DNA from: CAVXFL01 sp963761015
Lineage (GTDB): Bacteria > Pseudomonadota > Alphaproteobacteria > Acetobacterales > Acetobacteraceae
DNA length: 64,000 bases
Reading direction: 5' to 3'
Assembly (NCBI GenBank): GCA_963761015.1
Contig: CAVXFL010000006.1
Location: 19,448-83,447, forward strand
Notes under the pieces: model-generated
Told to the model about the DNA's origin: nothing
Databases searched by the model: none
The model's input: the letters and a program-made list of their open reading frames with translations, nothing else
Part shown: positions 36,226-46,300 of the stretch, piece after piece
Layout of the letters: each line of letters begins with the position of its first letter
Numbering within the stretch: position 1 is the first letter of the stretch
Program-made: the position numbers and the translations under genes

Positions 36226-39200
36226 TCAGGCGGCCAAGGGGGAAGCCAGGCGCGGCGTCGCGCGGCTGGGCGGCGCGTTCACCGGGGCCGGCTTGCGGGC
36301 TTCGTTCACCAGGTAGGGCAGCAGGCCGGCGCCGAGCGTAACCGCCAGGTCGAGCGGACCCAGCGGCGCCATGCCCATGAGCCCGCGCATGCCCGGCAGC
36401 AGCAGAGCGGCCGCCTGCGCCGCGAGCGAGACGCCGACCGCGGCGGCGAGCGGCCGGTTCGGCGGCCTGTCGTCACCGCTCCTGGTGGCGCCGCGGCAGG
36501 TGAGCGCGTGCAGCAGTTGCGCGGTCACCAGACTGCCGAGCGTCATGGTGCGCGCCTCGGCCGAGACGCCATATCGGAGCACGCCGTAGCCGCAGGCCGC
36601 CAGCGCGCCGCCGGCGATCACGCTGGCATCGACGGCGGAGGCGCGCAGGTCGCGATTGCGCAGAATGCCCTGCCCGTTCGCTTGCGGCGGGCGGCGCAGC
36701 AGCCCCGGATCGGGCGGCTCGAAGGCAAGCCCGAGCGCCGGCAGCACGTCCGAGATCAGATTGAGCCAGAGCAACTGAATCGGCGTCAGCGGTTCGCTGA
36801 ACCCGGCCGAGGTGGCGGCCAGCACGACGCCGATCTCGCTCATATTGGTGCCGATCAGGTACCGCACCGACTTGCGCACGTTCGTGTACGTCGTCCGCCC
36901 GCGCTCGATGGCCACGCCGATGGCGGTGAGATCGTCGGTTTGCAGCACCACGTCGGCCACTTCGCGCGCCGCCTCGGCGCCGCTCCAGCCCATGGCGATG
37001 CCGACATCGGCCGCCTTCATGGCCGGGCTGTCGTTGATGCCGTCGCCGGCCATGGCCACCACGACGCCGCTCGCCTGCAATGCCCGCACGATCGCCAGCT
37101 TGTCGGCCGGGCTGACGCGGGCGAACACCTGGGCCCTTTGCGCCACCTCGGCGATGTGCTCCGGCGCCAGCCCGGCGAGACCGGCGGAGTCGATCACCTC
37201 GACATCGGCGCCATTGCCGAGCCCGAGCTGGCGCGCCACCGCCCGCGCGGTCGCGACCTGATCGCCGGTCATGATGACGCGATGAATGCCCGCCTCGTGA
37301 ATGGTACGCATGAGCGCCGGCGCCTCCGGCCGCACCGGATCGGTGAGGCCCGCCAGCCCGACCCAGATCAGCTCGGACGCCCCGGCGTGGATCGCGGCGT
37401 CGTCGTCGGCCGCGAACTCCTGGTACGCGCAGCCGAGCACGCGCAGCGCCCGTTCCGCCATCGCCATGTTGGCGCGCGCGATCTCGGCGCGGTCGGCCGC
37501 GGTCATCGGGCGCGGGCCGCAGCCGGTCAGCCGCATCGCGCAGAGTTCCAGCACTTCTTCCGGGCTGCCCTTGACCGCGACGAGCATCCGCCCGGCGCAA
37601 CGATGCCGCGTGAGCATGAAGCGATAGGCGTCGCTGCGGTGGCGGATCGACAGCCGCGGCCATCGCCGCCGTTCGGCCTCGACATCCATGCCGGCGTCCA
37701 TCGCCAGCCGCACCAGGGCGTTCTCGGTGGCCGTGCCGTTCAATGCCGGCTTGCCGTATCGGTCCCGCTCGATCTCGGCTTCGCTGCACAGCGCGCCGAT
37801 CAGCAGCAGCCGCACGAGCCGCGGATCGCCGCCGAGATCGACCGGAGCCCCGTTCGGATCAACGGCGCTGCCGTCCGGCGCGACCGAAAGGACGTCCTCG
37901 CACGCGACCGCGGCCACCGACATGCGGTTCATCGTCAAGGTGCCGGTCTTGTCGAAGCAGAACACGCGCACCGAGGCGAGGGTCTCCACGGCGTCGAGCC
38001 GTCGCACCAGCACGTTGCGCCGGCGCATGTCCTCGATGCCGAGCGCGAGCGTGGTCGTCGCCACCGTCGGCAGCGCCTCGGGGATGGCGGCCACCGCCAG
38101 CGACACCGAGGAGCGGACCATTTGCAGCAACCCGAAGCCGCGCAGCACGCCGATGCCGAACAGCGCGCCGCAAACGGCGAGCCCGAGCCAGATCAATTGC
38201 TGGCCGACCTCGGTGAGCTGGCGCTGCATCGGGGTTTCCGGCGAGCCCGCGCCGGCGAGCAGGCGCTGGATGCGCCCGACCTCGGTCGCCGGTCCGGTGG
38301 CCACCACGATCGCGGTACCGCTGCCGCCGATCACGGCGGTGCCGCGATAGATCATGTTCCGGCGGTCCGCCAGCGCCACCGGCCGGTCCGGCAGCGGCAA
38401 GGGGTTTTTCGACACCGGAACGCTTTCGCCGGTCAGCATCGCCTCGCTGACGCTGAGTTCGCGGGCCGAGACGATACGGGCATCCGCCGGGATGACCATG
38501 CCCCGCTGCAAGGCGACGAGGTCGCCCGGCACGAGGGTCGGCACGGGAACCTCGGCCGGCCGGCCGTCGCGGATCACTGGCGCGGTCTGGTCGAGCGGCG
38601 CGGCGGCCAGGCTGGTGATGGTCCGCTCCGAGCGGCTTTCCACCGAAAACCCGATGGCGCCGTTGAGCGCGACCACGCCGGCGATGGCGGCGCACTCCAA
38701 CAGTCCGCCGGTCAGCAGGGAGATGCCGGCCGCGATCCCGAGCAGCGCCACCGGCAAGGACTGAAACTGGCCGACCAGGATGGCGAGCCCGGAGCGGGGG
38801 ACCGGCAGCGGCAGGACGTTGCGCCCGTGCTCGCTCAGCCGCTCGCGCGCCGCCGCCGCGGTGAGGCCCTCGGTCGGCGACGTGGCAAGCTCGTCGGCCA
38901 ACTCCGCCGCGGCGCGGGCGTGCCAGCGCCGCCCGGCATCGCCGGGCGCGTCCATCTCCGGCAGGACCAGCTCGCCGCGCGTCAGCGCCGCGATGTAGGT
39001 GGTGATCCGCTCGAGCGGCACGGCCGGGTCGAAATGCACCAGCACGTTGCCGCTTTGCGTGCTCGCCTGCACGCGCCCCGTGCCGGCCAGCGCAATCAGT
39101 CCGCGTTCGAGCCGGTCCTTCAGCTCCGGCGAGCGGCGCAGGCCCGCCACGTGCAGCCGGGCACGCCCGGCCAGCACATGCACCGCACGGACGAGCGCCT

Positions 39201-39285
39201 CAGCCGCCGGAGCGGTGCGCCGATCCTCGTGGCTGGAACAGGAAGACGCGCCGCCTGGCGGGGCCTCGGCCGAACCGCCGTGCAC
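36226..39285 (-). CDS. cation-transporting P-type ATPase with N-terminal HMA2 domain
   Basis: A 1019-residue P-type ATPase. An HMA_2-like domain (about 34-100) precedes the actuator TGES (285-288), the membrane motif PEALP (402-406), the phosphorylation site DKTGTLT (445-451), MTGDQ (672-676) and GDGIND (747-752), followed by four to six C-terminal helices. PEALP in helix 4 places it near P2A/CtpF-type calcium or divalent-metal pumps rather than CPx heavy-metal pumps; substrate is not fixed by sequence. All catalytic motifs are intact and there is no frameshift. It is bracketed by DUF5132-type genes and lies near the HMA2 protein. Confidence 0.9.
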   Translation of the reverse strand: MHGGSAEAPPGGASSCSSHEDRRTAPAAEALVRAVHVLAGRARLHVAGLRRSPELKDRLERGLIALAGTGRVQASTQSGNVLVHFDPAVPLERITTYIAALTRGELVLPEMDAPGDAGRRWHARAAAELADELATSPTEGLTAAAARERLSEHGRNVLPLPVPRSGLAILVGQFQSLPVALLGIAAGISLLTGGLLECAAIAGVVALNGAIGFSVESRSERTITSLAAAPLDQTAPVIRDGRPAEVPVPTLVPGDLVALQRGMVIPADARIVSARELSVSEAMLTGESVPVSKNPLPLPDRPVALADRRNMIYRGTAVIGGSGTAIVVATGPATEVGRIQRLLAGAGSPETPMQRQLTEVGQQLIWLGLAVCGALFGIGVLRGFGLLQMVRSSVSLAVAAIPEALPTVATTTLALGIEDMRRRNVLVRRLDAVETLASVRVFCFDKTGTLTMNRMSVAAVACEDVLSVAPDGSAVDPNGAPVDLGGDPRLVRLLLIGALCSEAEIERDRYGKPALNGTATENALVRLAMDAGMDVEAERRRWPRLSIRHRSDAYRFMLTRHRCAGRMLVAVKGSPEEVLELCAMRLTGCGPRPMTAADRAEIARANMAMAERALRVLGCAYQEFAADDDAAIHAGASELIWVGLAGLTDPVRPEAPALMRTIHEAGIHRVIMTGDQVATARAVARQLGLGNGADVEVIDSAGLAGLAPEHIAEVAQRAQVFARVSPADKLAIVRALQASGVVVAMAGDGINDSPAMKAADVGIAMGWSGAEAAREVADVVLQTDDLTAIGVAIERGRTTYTNVRKSVRYLIGTNMSEIGVVLAATSAGFSEPLTPIQLLWLNLISDVLPALGLAFEPPDPGLLRRPPQANGQGILRNRDLRASAVDASVIAGGALAACGYGVLRYGVSAEARTMTLGSLVTAQLLHALTCRGATRSGDDRPPNRPLAAAVGVSLAAQAAALLLPGMRGLMGMAPLGPLDLAVTLGAGLLPYLVNEARKPAPVNAPPSRATPRLASPLAA

Positions 39286-39306
39286 CGTCGGGCCGCGCCG
39301 GTCGGA

Positions 39307-39576
39307 TCAGGCGTGTTCCGCCTTGGACCGCGGGCTGCCGTCGCGCATTTCGGATCGCGCCTCGGCCACGATGTCGCCGCTCATTTCGTTCACCTGCGCC
39401 AAGCCTTCGCTGGCGCGGTCGTAGGCGTAGATGCCGGCCTTGATCACGCCCTTGGCGATCGGCCGCAGCACCGCCGTGATGGTCGGAGCGATCACCGGGC
39501 CGAGGACCAGCGCGCCGACGCCGACCGCCAGTCCGGCGACGATGTTGCCTTTGAACAAATCCTCGACGAATGCCAT
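39307..39576 (-). CDS. DUF5132-like small membrane protein (copy 2)
   Basis: The start MAFVEDLFKGNIVAGLAVGV gives 89 residues with a glycine-rich hydrophobic segment (about 8-40) and a short helical tail (YDRASEGLAQVNEMSGD). It is 21 bp upstream of the ATPase start on the same strand, so the two are almost surely co-transcribed. It is a second DUF5132-type protein in the cluster, and closer to the family consensus than copy 1. Confidence 0.7.
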   Translation of the reverse strand: MAFVEDLFKGNIVAGLAVGVGALVLGPVIAPTITAVLRPIAKGVIKAGIYAYDRASEGLAQVNEMSGDIVAEARSEMRDGSPRSKAEHA

Positions 39577-39699
39577 GGGTTCGCCCCTTCTTCCGGTTGC
39601 CTGTTTCGCCGCGGCCGTTTGGTGGTGGCCGGGTTCGGATCCGCGCAATCAGCCCGATATGGGCAGTATAGGACGCGTCGCAAGCGAAGCCAGTTGCGT

Positions 39700-40161
39700 T
39701 CACCAGTCCTCCGCGACCATGTCGGAAACGTGTTCCAGCGCCGGCTTGGAGACCTTCGGGGGTTTCCCCTTGGCGTGCGAAATCGCCTGCTTGAGGCTGG
39801 CGACTTGGCGCCGGTAGCGCGCCGCCCGGCCCTGCTCGCCACGCGCGAACCGCGCCGCGCGCCGCCGCGCCCGGGCCTCGAAATCCTCGATATGCGCCGC
39901 CGCGGCCTGGCGGCGCTGGGCGGCGCTGCCGGGCCCGGAGAGCGCGCCGAGAACGCCATTCAAGGTATCGCGCACGAGTTCCTGGACGAGCTGCGCCTCC
40001 GCCTCGGATTCGCTTTCCATGAACAGGCCGATGCCGAGCTTCACCATCGCGCGCAGCGGCTGCGTCAGGCTGGGGGCGAGGGCCGGAACGACCAGCGCCG
40101 TGGCGCCCGCCACCGCGACCGCGACCGCATTGCCGCCCAGTGCGTCCTTCAACAGATCCAT
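39700..40161 (-). CDS. DUF5132-related or membrane-associated protein with coiled-coil tail
   Basis: A 153-residue protein starting MDLLKDALGGNAVAVAVAGA, with a hydrophobic N-terminal third similar in plan to the two DUF5132 proteins, then an arginine-rich helical region (AHIEDFEARARRRAARF; ARYRRQVASLKQAISHAKG). No family name can be given firmly. It is the first gene of the ATPase row on the minus strand, 123 bp before DUF5132 copy 2. Confidence 0.6.
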   Translation of the reverse strand: MDLLKDALGGNAVAVAVAGATALVVPALAPSLTQPLRAMVKLGIGLFMESESEAEAQLVQELVRDTLNGVLGALSGPGSAAQRRQAAAAHIEDFEARARRRAARFARGEQGRAARYRRQVASLKQAISHAKGKPPKVSKPALEHVSDMVAEDW

Positions 40162-40246
40162 CGCCGCCTCCCGCCGTGGACGTTCCGGCTATTAGGCGCG
40201 GTTAACTACGGCGCCGGCCCTGGTTTCCAGGCCTCGCGAGCACCGT

Positions 40247-40453
40247 CGTCATGCCCGGGCGAAGACCCGGGCATCTCGACGCCGCACGGCCGCGAGATCG
40301 CCGGGTCGAGCCCGGCAATGACGGATCAACTATTCAGTCCGAGTGAACGGCTTCGTCATGTCCGGCGAAGACCCGGCATCTCGGCGCCGCACGGCCGCGA
40401 GGTCGCCGGGTCCGAGCCCGACAATGACGGACCAATATCCAGTCCGACTGAAC
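40247..40453. repeat. two tandem copies of a 100-bp palindrome-rich repeat
   Basis: Unit 1 (40247-40348) and unit 2 (40355-40453) each begin GTCATG(C/T)CCGG, contain a CCCGGG or CCGG hairpin, GCCGCACGGCCGCGAG, a GCCGGGTC-GAGCCCGG-type hairpin, and end CAGTCCGA(G/C)TGAAC. They are about 108 bp apart start to start. Similar single copies occur near 33892. The 40162-40458 gap contains only these. Confidence 0.8.
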
Positions 40454-40458
40454 GCGCG

Positions 40459-40707
40459 CTAAACGGCCCTGGTGTCCGGCAGCCGGGCCCGGTCCAGGGC
40501 CGCGGAGAGGAAGCCGAACCGCTCGACCAGACCCGGGCCGCGCTCCAGCGCCACCATGTCCGCCGCACGCCAGAGCGTCAGGCACGGCTGACGGCTTCGT
40601 TGCGGATACAGCAGGACGAGTTCCTCGTACTCGCCGTCCGCGCGCACCGCGTTCAGCACGATCTCCATCCGAAGGCCGCGCGCTTCCGCCCAGCCGCGCA
40701 GCAGCAC
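40459..40707 (-). CDS. small hypothetical protein, possibly 5' frameshifted
   Basis: An 82-residue open frame (GTG start) reading VLLRGWAEARGLRMEIVLN, then DGEYEELVLLYP and LTLWRAADMVALERG. The hydrophobic/acidic pattern looks like real protein, and the frame stays coding-like for about 15 codons upstream (PPAGIAFDVAEL) without a start, whereas an ATG at about 40770 begins in another frame. A single indel would join them. No family recognised. Confidence 0.4.
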   Translation of the reverse strand: MLLRGWAEARGLRMEIVLNAVRADGEYEELVLLYPQRSRQPCLTLWRAADMVALERGPGLVERFGFLSAALDRARLPDTRAV

Positions 40708-40879
40708 CAGTTCCGCGACATCGAACGCGATTCCGGCGGGCGGGCGCGGCGGGAGCGAGCGAACGCATGGCGATACCGGACCTCGGCATGTTATTGCGCG
40801 CAGACGGCGCCAAACGCATCCCGAGCCGATGCTAGCCGAGGAAGTGCTAAGAATCCGGTTAGTCCGGCATGCGCCGATC

Positions 40880-41095
40880 TCAGCCCGCGTCGTCGAGCGT
40901 GAAGCCCACCTTCAGCGTGACCTGATAGTGCTTCACCTTGCCGTTCTCGACGTGCCCGCGCACCTGCGCCACCTCGAACCATCCGAGGTTGCGCACCGTC
41001 GCCGCCGCCTTCGCCACCGCCCGTTCGATCGCGTGCGACACGCTCTGCTCCGACGAGCCGACCAGCTCGATCACCTTGTACACGTGCTCCGTCAT
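40880..41095 (-). CDS. dodecin (flavin-binding protein)
   Basis: A 71-residue protein beginning MTEHVYKVIELVGSSEQSVS, with the full dodecin pattern (AIERAVAKAAATVRNLGWFE; GHVENGKVKHYQVTLKVGF). Dodecins assemble as dodecamers that store or buffer riboflavin or FMN; Trp in the NLGWFEV strand is the flavin-stacking residue. The open frame extends 99 codons upstream but only this part is conserved. GGGAGG precedes the start. Confidence 0.92.
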   Translation of the reverse strand: MTEHVYKVIELVGSSEQSVSHAIERAVAKAAATVRNLGWFEVAQVRGHVENGKVKHYQVTLKVGFTLDDAG

Positions 41096-41207
41096 GGCCC
41101 GCCTCCCTGTGTTGCCGCCGGAGTAAACGCATTGCCATGCTCCGGGTGCCATCGGCGGTGTTCGGCGTGCCGGTTTCCGGCTAAGCAGCCGGCGCGGGAG
41201 AACTCGG

Positions 41208-42185
41208 ATGTCGCGCAAGCTGCTGAATTTGGTCGCTCTCGGTCTGGCGCTGCCGCTGCTCGGCGCGGCAAGCGCGGCGGCGCCCTCGGGCAATCCCGCG
41301 TCGATCGGCTGGATCGCCCCCAATCCCGACAAGCTGCCGGACGACGCCTGGGGTCGCACGGTGCGGCTCGGGCGCGACTTGATCGCGCGCACCTACGCCC
41401 ATATCGGCCCCGAGGTCGCCGACCCCGCGAAGCGCTACGCCGGCAACAACCTCGCCTGCCGGAACTGCCATATCGGCGCGGGCACGCAGCCATTCGGCAA
41501 TCCGCTGGTCGGCGCCTTCGCCAATTACCCGAGCTACCGCGCGCGGAGCGGCCGCGTCGGGACCATCGAGGACCGCATCCAGGGCTGCATGACGCGCAGC
41601 ATGAACGGCCGCAAGCTGCCGCCCGGCTCGGCGGAGCTGACCGCGATGGTCGCCTATCTCAAATTCCTCGCCACCGGCCGCCCGGTCGGCGAGAAGCTGC
41701 CCGGCCACGGGTCGGGCCACATGCCCGAACTCGATCGGGCCGCCGATCCGGCGCGGGGACGCGCGGTGTACGCCAGCGTTTGCGCGGTGTGCCACGGGGC
41801 CGACGGCCGCGGCCAGCGGAACGGCAAGCCGGGCGAGGCCAAGGGCTACCTCGTGCCGCCGCTCTGGGGCCCGGACAGTTTCAACGACGGCGCCGGCATG
41901 GATCGTCTGATCGAGGCGGCGAATTTCATCCACGACGACATGCCGGGCGGCACCACCTGGAAGCACCCCGTGGTTGCCGCGCCGGATGCGTGGGACGTGG
42001 CCGCCTACGTGCAGAGCAAGCCGCGCCCGCACAAGGCGGGGCTGGAACAGGACTATCCCGATCTCTGGCAGAAGCCGGTGGACACGCCCTATGGGCCGTA
42101 TCCGGACGGCTTCAGCCAGCAACAACACCGGCTCGGGCCGTTCGCGCCGATCCGCGCAGCCCACGCCGCGCACCGGCGGCATTAG
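41208..42185 (+). CDS. tsdA: dihaem c-type cytochrome, TsdA-like thiosulfate dehydrogenase
   Basis: A 325-residue periplasmic protein with a signal peptide (about 1-24, ASA-AAP) and two CxxCH haem sites: Cys84-Cys87-His88 (LACRNCH) and Cys192-Cys195-His196 (CAVCH). RIQGCMTRSMNG with Cys127 and the NYPSYRARSG segment match thiosulfate dehydrogenase TsdA, where that Cys is an axial haem ligand. TsdA oxidises thiosulfate to tetrathionate or works in reverse. No sox genes are nearby. A generic dihaem cytochrome remains possible, but the conserved Cys127 argues for TsdA. Confidence 0.82.
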   Translation: MSRKLLNLVALGLALPLLGAASAAAPSGNPASIGWIAPNPDKLPDDAWGRTVRLGRDLIARTYAHIGPEVADPAKRYAGNNLACRNCHIGAGTQPFGNPLVGAFANYPSYRARSGRVGTIEDRIQGCMTRSMNGRKLPPGSAELTAMVAYLKFLATGRPVGEKLPGHGSGHMPELDRAADPARGRAVYASVCAVCHGADGRGQRNGKPGEAKGYLVPPLWGPDSFNDGAGMDRLIEAANFIHDDMPGGTTWKHPVVAAPDAWDVAAYVQSKPRPHKAGLEQDYPDLWQKPVDTPYGPYPDGFSQQQHRLGPFAPIRAAHAAHRRH

Positions 42186-42393
42186 TCCAGCCCGGCGATT
42201 TCGGCCAATTACCTCCGAGACGCGGCCGATCGCCCAGCGAAGACCTTCTCCCAGCGGGCGAAGTTGATTTAGTCATCGCGCGGACTGCGTGTATTGTGCC
42301 ATTGTTTTTCGCGCGTCACGCGATCACGCGTCGCGTGGCGCAGCCGCCGAGCCGGTCGCAGGTCAAAGCATTCTGAAAGGTTTGGAGCCGATC

Positions 42394-43272
42394 ATGTCCG
42401 CGCGCACAGAACGGGCCGGCGGCGATGTCGCCGAGGGGATCGCGACGGTGTCGGAACAGCTCCCGCGCGACGCCACCGCGCGCATGCCGGCGGAGCAAGA
42501 GCTTCGGAACAACCGCGAGAACCTGGAGCAAATGGTTGCCGCGCGCACCCGGGAGCTGTCCGCGGTCAACGCCAGGCTCGAAATGGTCAACAAGGACCTG
42601 GAGTTCTTCGCCTATTCCGTCTCGCACGACCTGCGGGCGCCGCTCCGGGCGATCGAGGGATTCTCCGGCATCCTCGTGGAAGATTACGGCGACAAGTTCG
42701 ACGCGGCAGGCAAGCACGTCATCAACGTCATCCGCCAGAGCACGGCGAAGATGAGTCGGATGATCGACGACATTCTTGCCTTCTCCCGGGCCGGGCGAGC
42801 GGAAATGAAGCCGGCGCCCGTCGACATGGCAGCGCTGGCTCGCGCCGCCATCCGCGACGTTCAGGCAACTTCCGCGGACCGCAAGCTGACCTTCGAGGTC
42901 GGGGCGCTGCCGCCGGCGCGCGGGGACAGCGCGATGCTGCAGCGGGTCTGGAGCAACCTGCTCGACAACGCCGTCAAGTACAGCGGGCCAAAGCCCGAAG
43001 CCCGCATCGAGATCGGCGCGACGGCAGGGCGGGGCGAGACCGTGTATTTCGTCCGCGACAACGGTGTCGGCTTCGATATGCAATATGCCGGCAAGCTGTT
43101 CGGCGTCTTCCAGCGGCTGCACGGCGCCGAGTTTCCGGGAACCGGCATCGGTCTCGCCATCGTCAAGCGCATCGTCGGGCATCACGGCGGGCGAGTCTGG
43201 GCCGAAGGCAAGCCCGACGCGGGGGCGACGTTCTATTTTTCTCTTCCTGACAAGGAGAGTTTCGATGCCTGA
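42394..43272 (+). CDS. sensor histidine kinase
   Basis: The start MSARTERAGGDVAEGI at 42394 gives 292 residues; upstream codons do not look coding. A coiled-coil stretch (residues 33-70) leads to the H box YSVSHDLRAPLRAIEGF with phosphoacceptor His78, then N box SNLLDNAVKYSG, G boxes DNGVGFDM and GTGIGLAIV. This SHDLRAPL type is found in kinases of phytochrome-like and light/oxygen sensing pathways. There is no sensor or membrane domain, so input must come from a partner. It ends 65 bp before the REC-PAS-HD-GYP gene; the pair probably forms a phosphorelay. Confidence 0.88.
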   Translation: MSARTERAGGDVAEGIATVSEQLPRDATARMPAEQELRNNRENLEQMVAARTRELSAVNARLEMVNKDLEFFAYSVSHDLRAPLRAIEGFSGILVEDYGDKFDAAGKHVINVIRQSTAKMSRMIDDILAFSRAGRAEMKPAPVDMAALARAAIRDVQATSADRKLTFEVGALPPARGDSAMLQRVWSNLLDNAVKYSGPKPEARIEIGATAGRGETVYFVRDNGVGFDMQYAGKLFGVFQRLHGAEFPGTGIGLAIVKRIVGHHGGRVWAEGKPDAGATFYFSLPDKESFDA

Positions 43273-43337
43273 CGCGAACGCCGACGCATTTCCTGGCTCG
43301 TCCTGAACAAGCCGCCACCCTGATTCGAGACCGGCAG

Positions 43338-46300
43338 ATGGACGCCGAGGTCCAAAAACAGCTGAAGATCCTCATCCTTGAGGACGTGCCCGCCGACGCG
43401 GAACTGATCGAGCGTACGCTCCGCAAGGGTGGGCTGCGGTTTGCGGCCAGGCGGGTCGACACCAGGGAAAAATTTGACCGCGCCCTCGATCAGTTCCGAC
43501 CGGATATCGTCCTGTCCGACTACAAACTGCCGGACTTCGACGGGCTTGCCGCGCTGAAGCTCGCCCGGAGCAGGTATCCGGATGTGCCCGTCATCGAAGT
43601 CACCGGCGCGCTCGGCGACGAGGCGGCGCTCGAACTCGTGCGGGCCGGCGCCCACGACTACGTGCTGAAGGACCGCCTCGCGCGCCTGCCATACGCCGTG
43701 CAGGATGCGCTGTCGCACGCCGAGGAATTGCGCGGACGCAAGCTGGCCGAGCAAGCCGTGCGGCGCAGCGAGGAGCAATATCGCGGCATCGTCGAGAGCG
43801 CTCAGGACGGCATCATCGGCAAGGATCTGAACGGTGTCGTCACGTCCTGGAACAAGGGCGCCGAACGGATCTATGGCTACACCGCCGCCGAGATCGTCGG
43901 GCGGCCGGTGAACATTCTCGCGCCGCCGGAGCGGAAGGACGAGGTTGCCGAGCTGATCGCCAAGGTCGCTCGCGGCGAGCGGGTCGGGCTCCTCGAAACG
44001 CAGCGCATTACCAAGGCCGGCCGGCTGGTCGAGGTCGCGATCACGCTTTCGCCGATCTGGGATTCCGCCGGGGAGATCGTCGGCATATCGACGGTCGCGC
44101 GCGACATTGCCGAGCGCAAGCGCGCCGAGCGTGAGCGCGCATTCAATGCGGCCGTCATGTCCGCGATCCAGCAAACGTCGCCGGACGGCATCCTGCTGGT
44201 CGACACGAACGGACAGGTCGTCGCGCGGAACCAGCGGTTTCTCGATCTGTGGGCAATCCCGCCCGCACTTGCCGCCAGCAAATCCGACGAGCCGCTATTG
44301 AAGCTTCGTGCTGGGACAGGTCGCCGAGCCCGCTGCGTTCCTCCGCCAAGTCAAGGCACTGTATGCGCATCCCGACGAGACGAGCCATGACGAGGTCGCG
44401 TGCAAGGATGGCCGGACCTTGGAGCGGTACTCGGCGCCGATCAGGCTGGACGATGGCGCGCATCTCGGCCGCGTCTGGTTCTTCCGCGATATTACCGAGC
44501 GCAAGCAGGCCGAGGCGAGGCTCCGTGAGGACGAGGCCCGTTTCCACGCGCTGGTCGAGCAGGAGGTCGCGGGCGTCGCCATTATCCGCGACGATGGCGC
44601 GCTCGCCTACTGCAACGCGTATTTTGCCAAGCTGATCGGCTGCGCGCCAGCGGAGATCATCGGCCGGCCGCTTCTGGATTTTGTTCCCGAAGCGGAGAAG
44701 CCGCACGTCCGCGAAAGCTTGCGCTCGCAGCTTGTCGCAGGTGGCGAGTTTGTGCAGCTCACCTCGACCATGCAGGCCAGGGATGGCGGCAAAATCGAGG
44801 TGCTCGTCAATGCGTCGCGATCGACTTTCGAGGGCTACCCCGCGTCGATCGCCGTGGTTATCGACATCACCGAGCGCAAGCGGATCGGGGATGCGCTGCG
44901 GGCCAGCGAGATCAGATACCGCGATCTGTTCGAGGCCACGCGCGACGCCATCATGCTGGTCGACCCGACTTCGGGGAGGATTGTCTCCGCAAACCCCAGT
45001 GCCGTGAACTTGTTCGGCGCAACGGACGAGGAGGAATTTCTTTCCCGCCGCACCATCGGATCAGTCCCCCGAACGGCAGCCGGACGGACGCGCCTCCGCC
45101 GAGAAGGCGCGTGAGATGATCGAAGCGACCATGCGCGCCGGCGCGCACGGGTTCGAATGGATGCACAAGCGGTTCGACGGCGCAGAATTTCCCACCGACG
45201 TGCTCTTGACCAGGGTCGAGCAAGACGGGAAGCCGCTGATCTACGCCACTGTCCGCGACATCACCGAGCGCAAGAGGACCGAGCAGAGGCTCCGCGACGA
45301 CGAGGCCCGGTTCCGCGCCCTGGTGGAACAGGAGGTCGCCGGGATCTACACGTTCGCCGCGGATGGAACGATCGCCTACGTCAATCCGCGATTCGCGCAA
45401 ATGTGTGGTTATTCGCTCACAGAAACGATTGGCCGGCCATTTCTCGACTTCATCGAGGATCGCGACAAGGACGCGGCGCAAGCCTCATTCGAGCAATTGA
45501 CATCCGGCATGGCGCGGTCGGTGCAAATCAGCGCGGCCGTCAAACGGAAGGGCGGCGGCAGCGTCGATGTGCTGACGCAGAGCGCGCTGGCGTCGTACGG
45601 CGGCAAGCCGGCCGTCATCGGCGTCGCGATCGACGTCAGCGAGCAGAAACGCGCGGAAGAAAACCTCCGGCAAAGCGAGGAGCGGTTCCGCCTGCTGGTC
45701 GAGCAGGCGCCCGAGGCGATCCTGCTCTACGACGCCGATCAGGACCGGATCGTATCGGCCAATCGGAACGCCGAGAAACTGTTCGGTGTCGGTCGCGACG
45801 AGCTCGTCAGGCTCGGGCCGCTGCAATTCTACCTCCCCGACCAATCCGACGGGCGCCCGGTCGAGGAGAGCTACCGGGACCACAACCAGCAAGCACTGAA
45901 CCAGAAGGAGGTGATTTTCGAGCGGGCCATTCGCAATGCCAAGGGGCAGGAGCTTGTTTGCGAGGTCAGGCTGGTTCGGCTGCCATCTTCCGACACCCGA
46001 TTGCTGCGCGCCAGCTTCATCGACATCACCGAGCGCAAGCTGGCCGAGATCGCGCTCCGGCGCTTGAACCGCACGCTGCACACGCTGAGCGGCGGCAACG
46101 AGGTTCTGGTCCGCGCGACCGCCGAGCCTGAACTGCTGCACGAGATGTGCCGCGTGATCGTCGAGCGCGGCGGGTATTGCCTGGCCTGGATCGGCATCCC
46201 CGAGCACGACGCGGTCAAGACCGTGCGTCCAGCCGCATGGGCCGGTGCCGGGGCCGGTTACCTCCAGCAGGTCCGTATCGGCTGGGCCGAGGACCCGCTT

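Noticed and set aside
36028..40902. A 1624-codon open frame on the plus strand
   Set aside because: It lies antisense to the P-type ATPase and DUF5132 genes and is low-complexity His/Arg/Gln-rich, the typical shadow of high-GC coding sequence.
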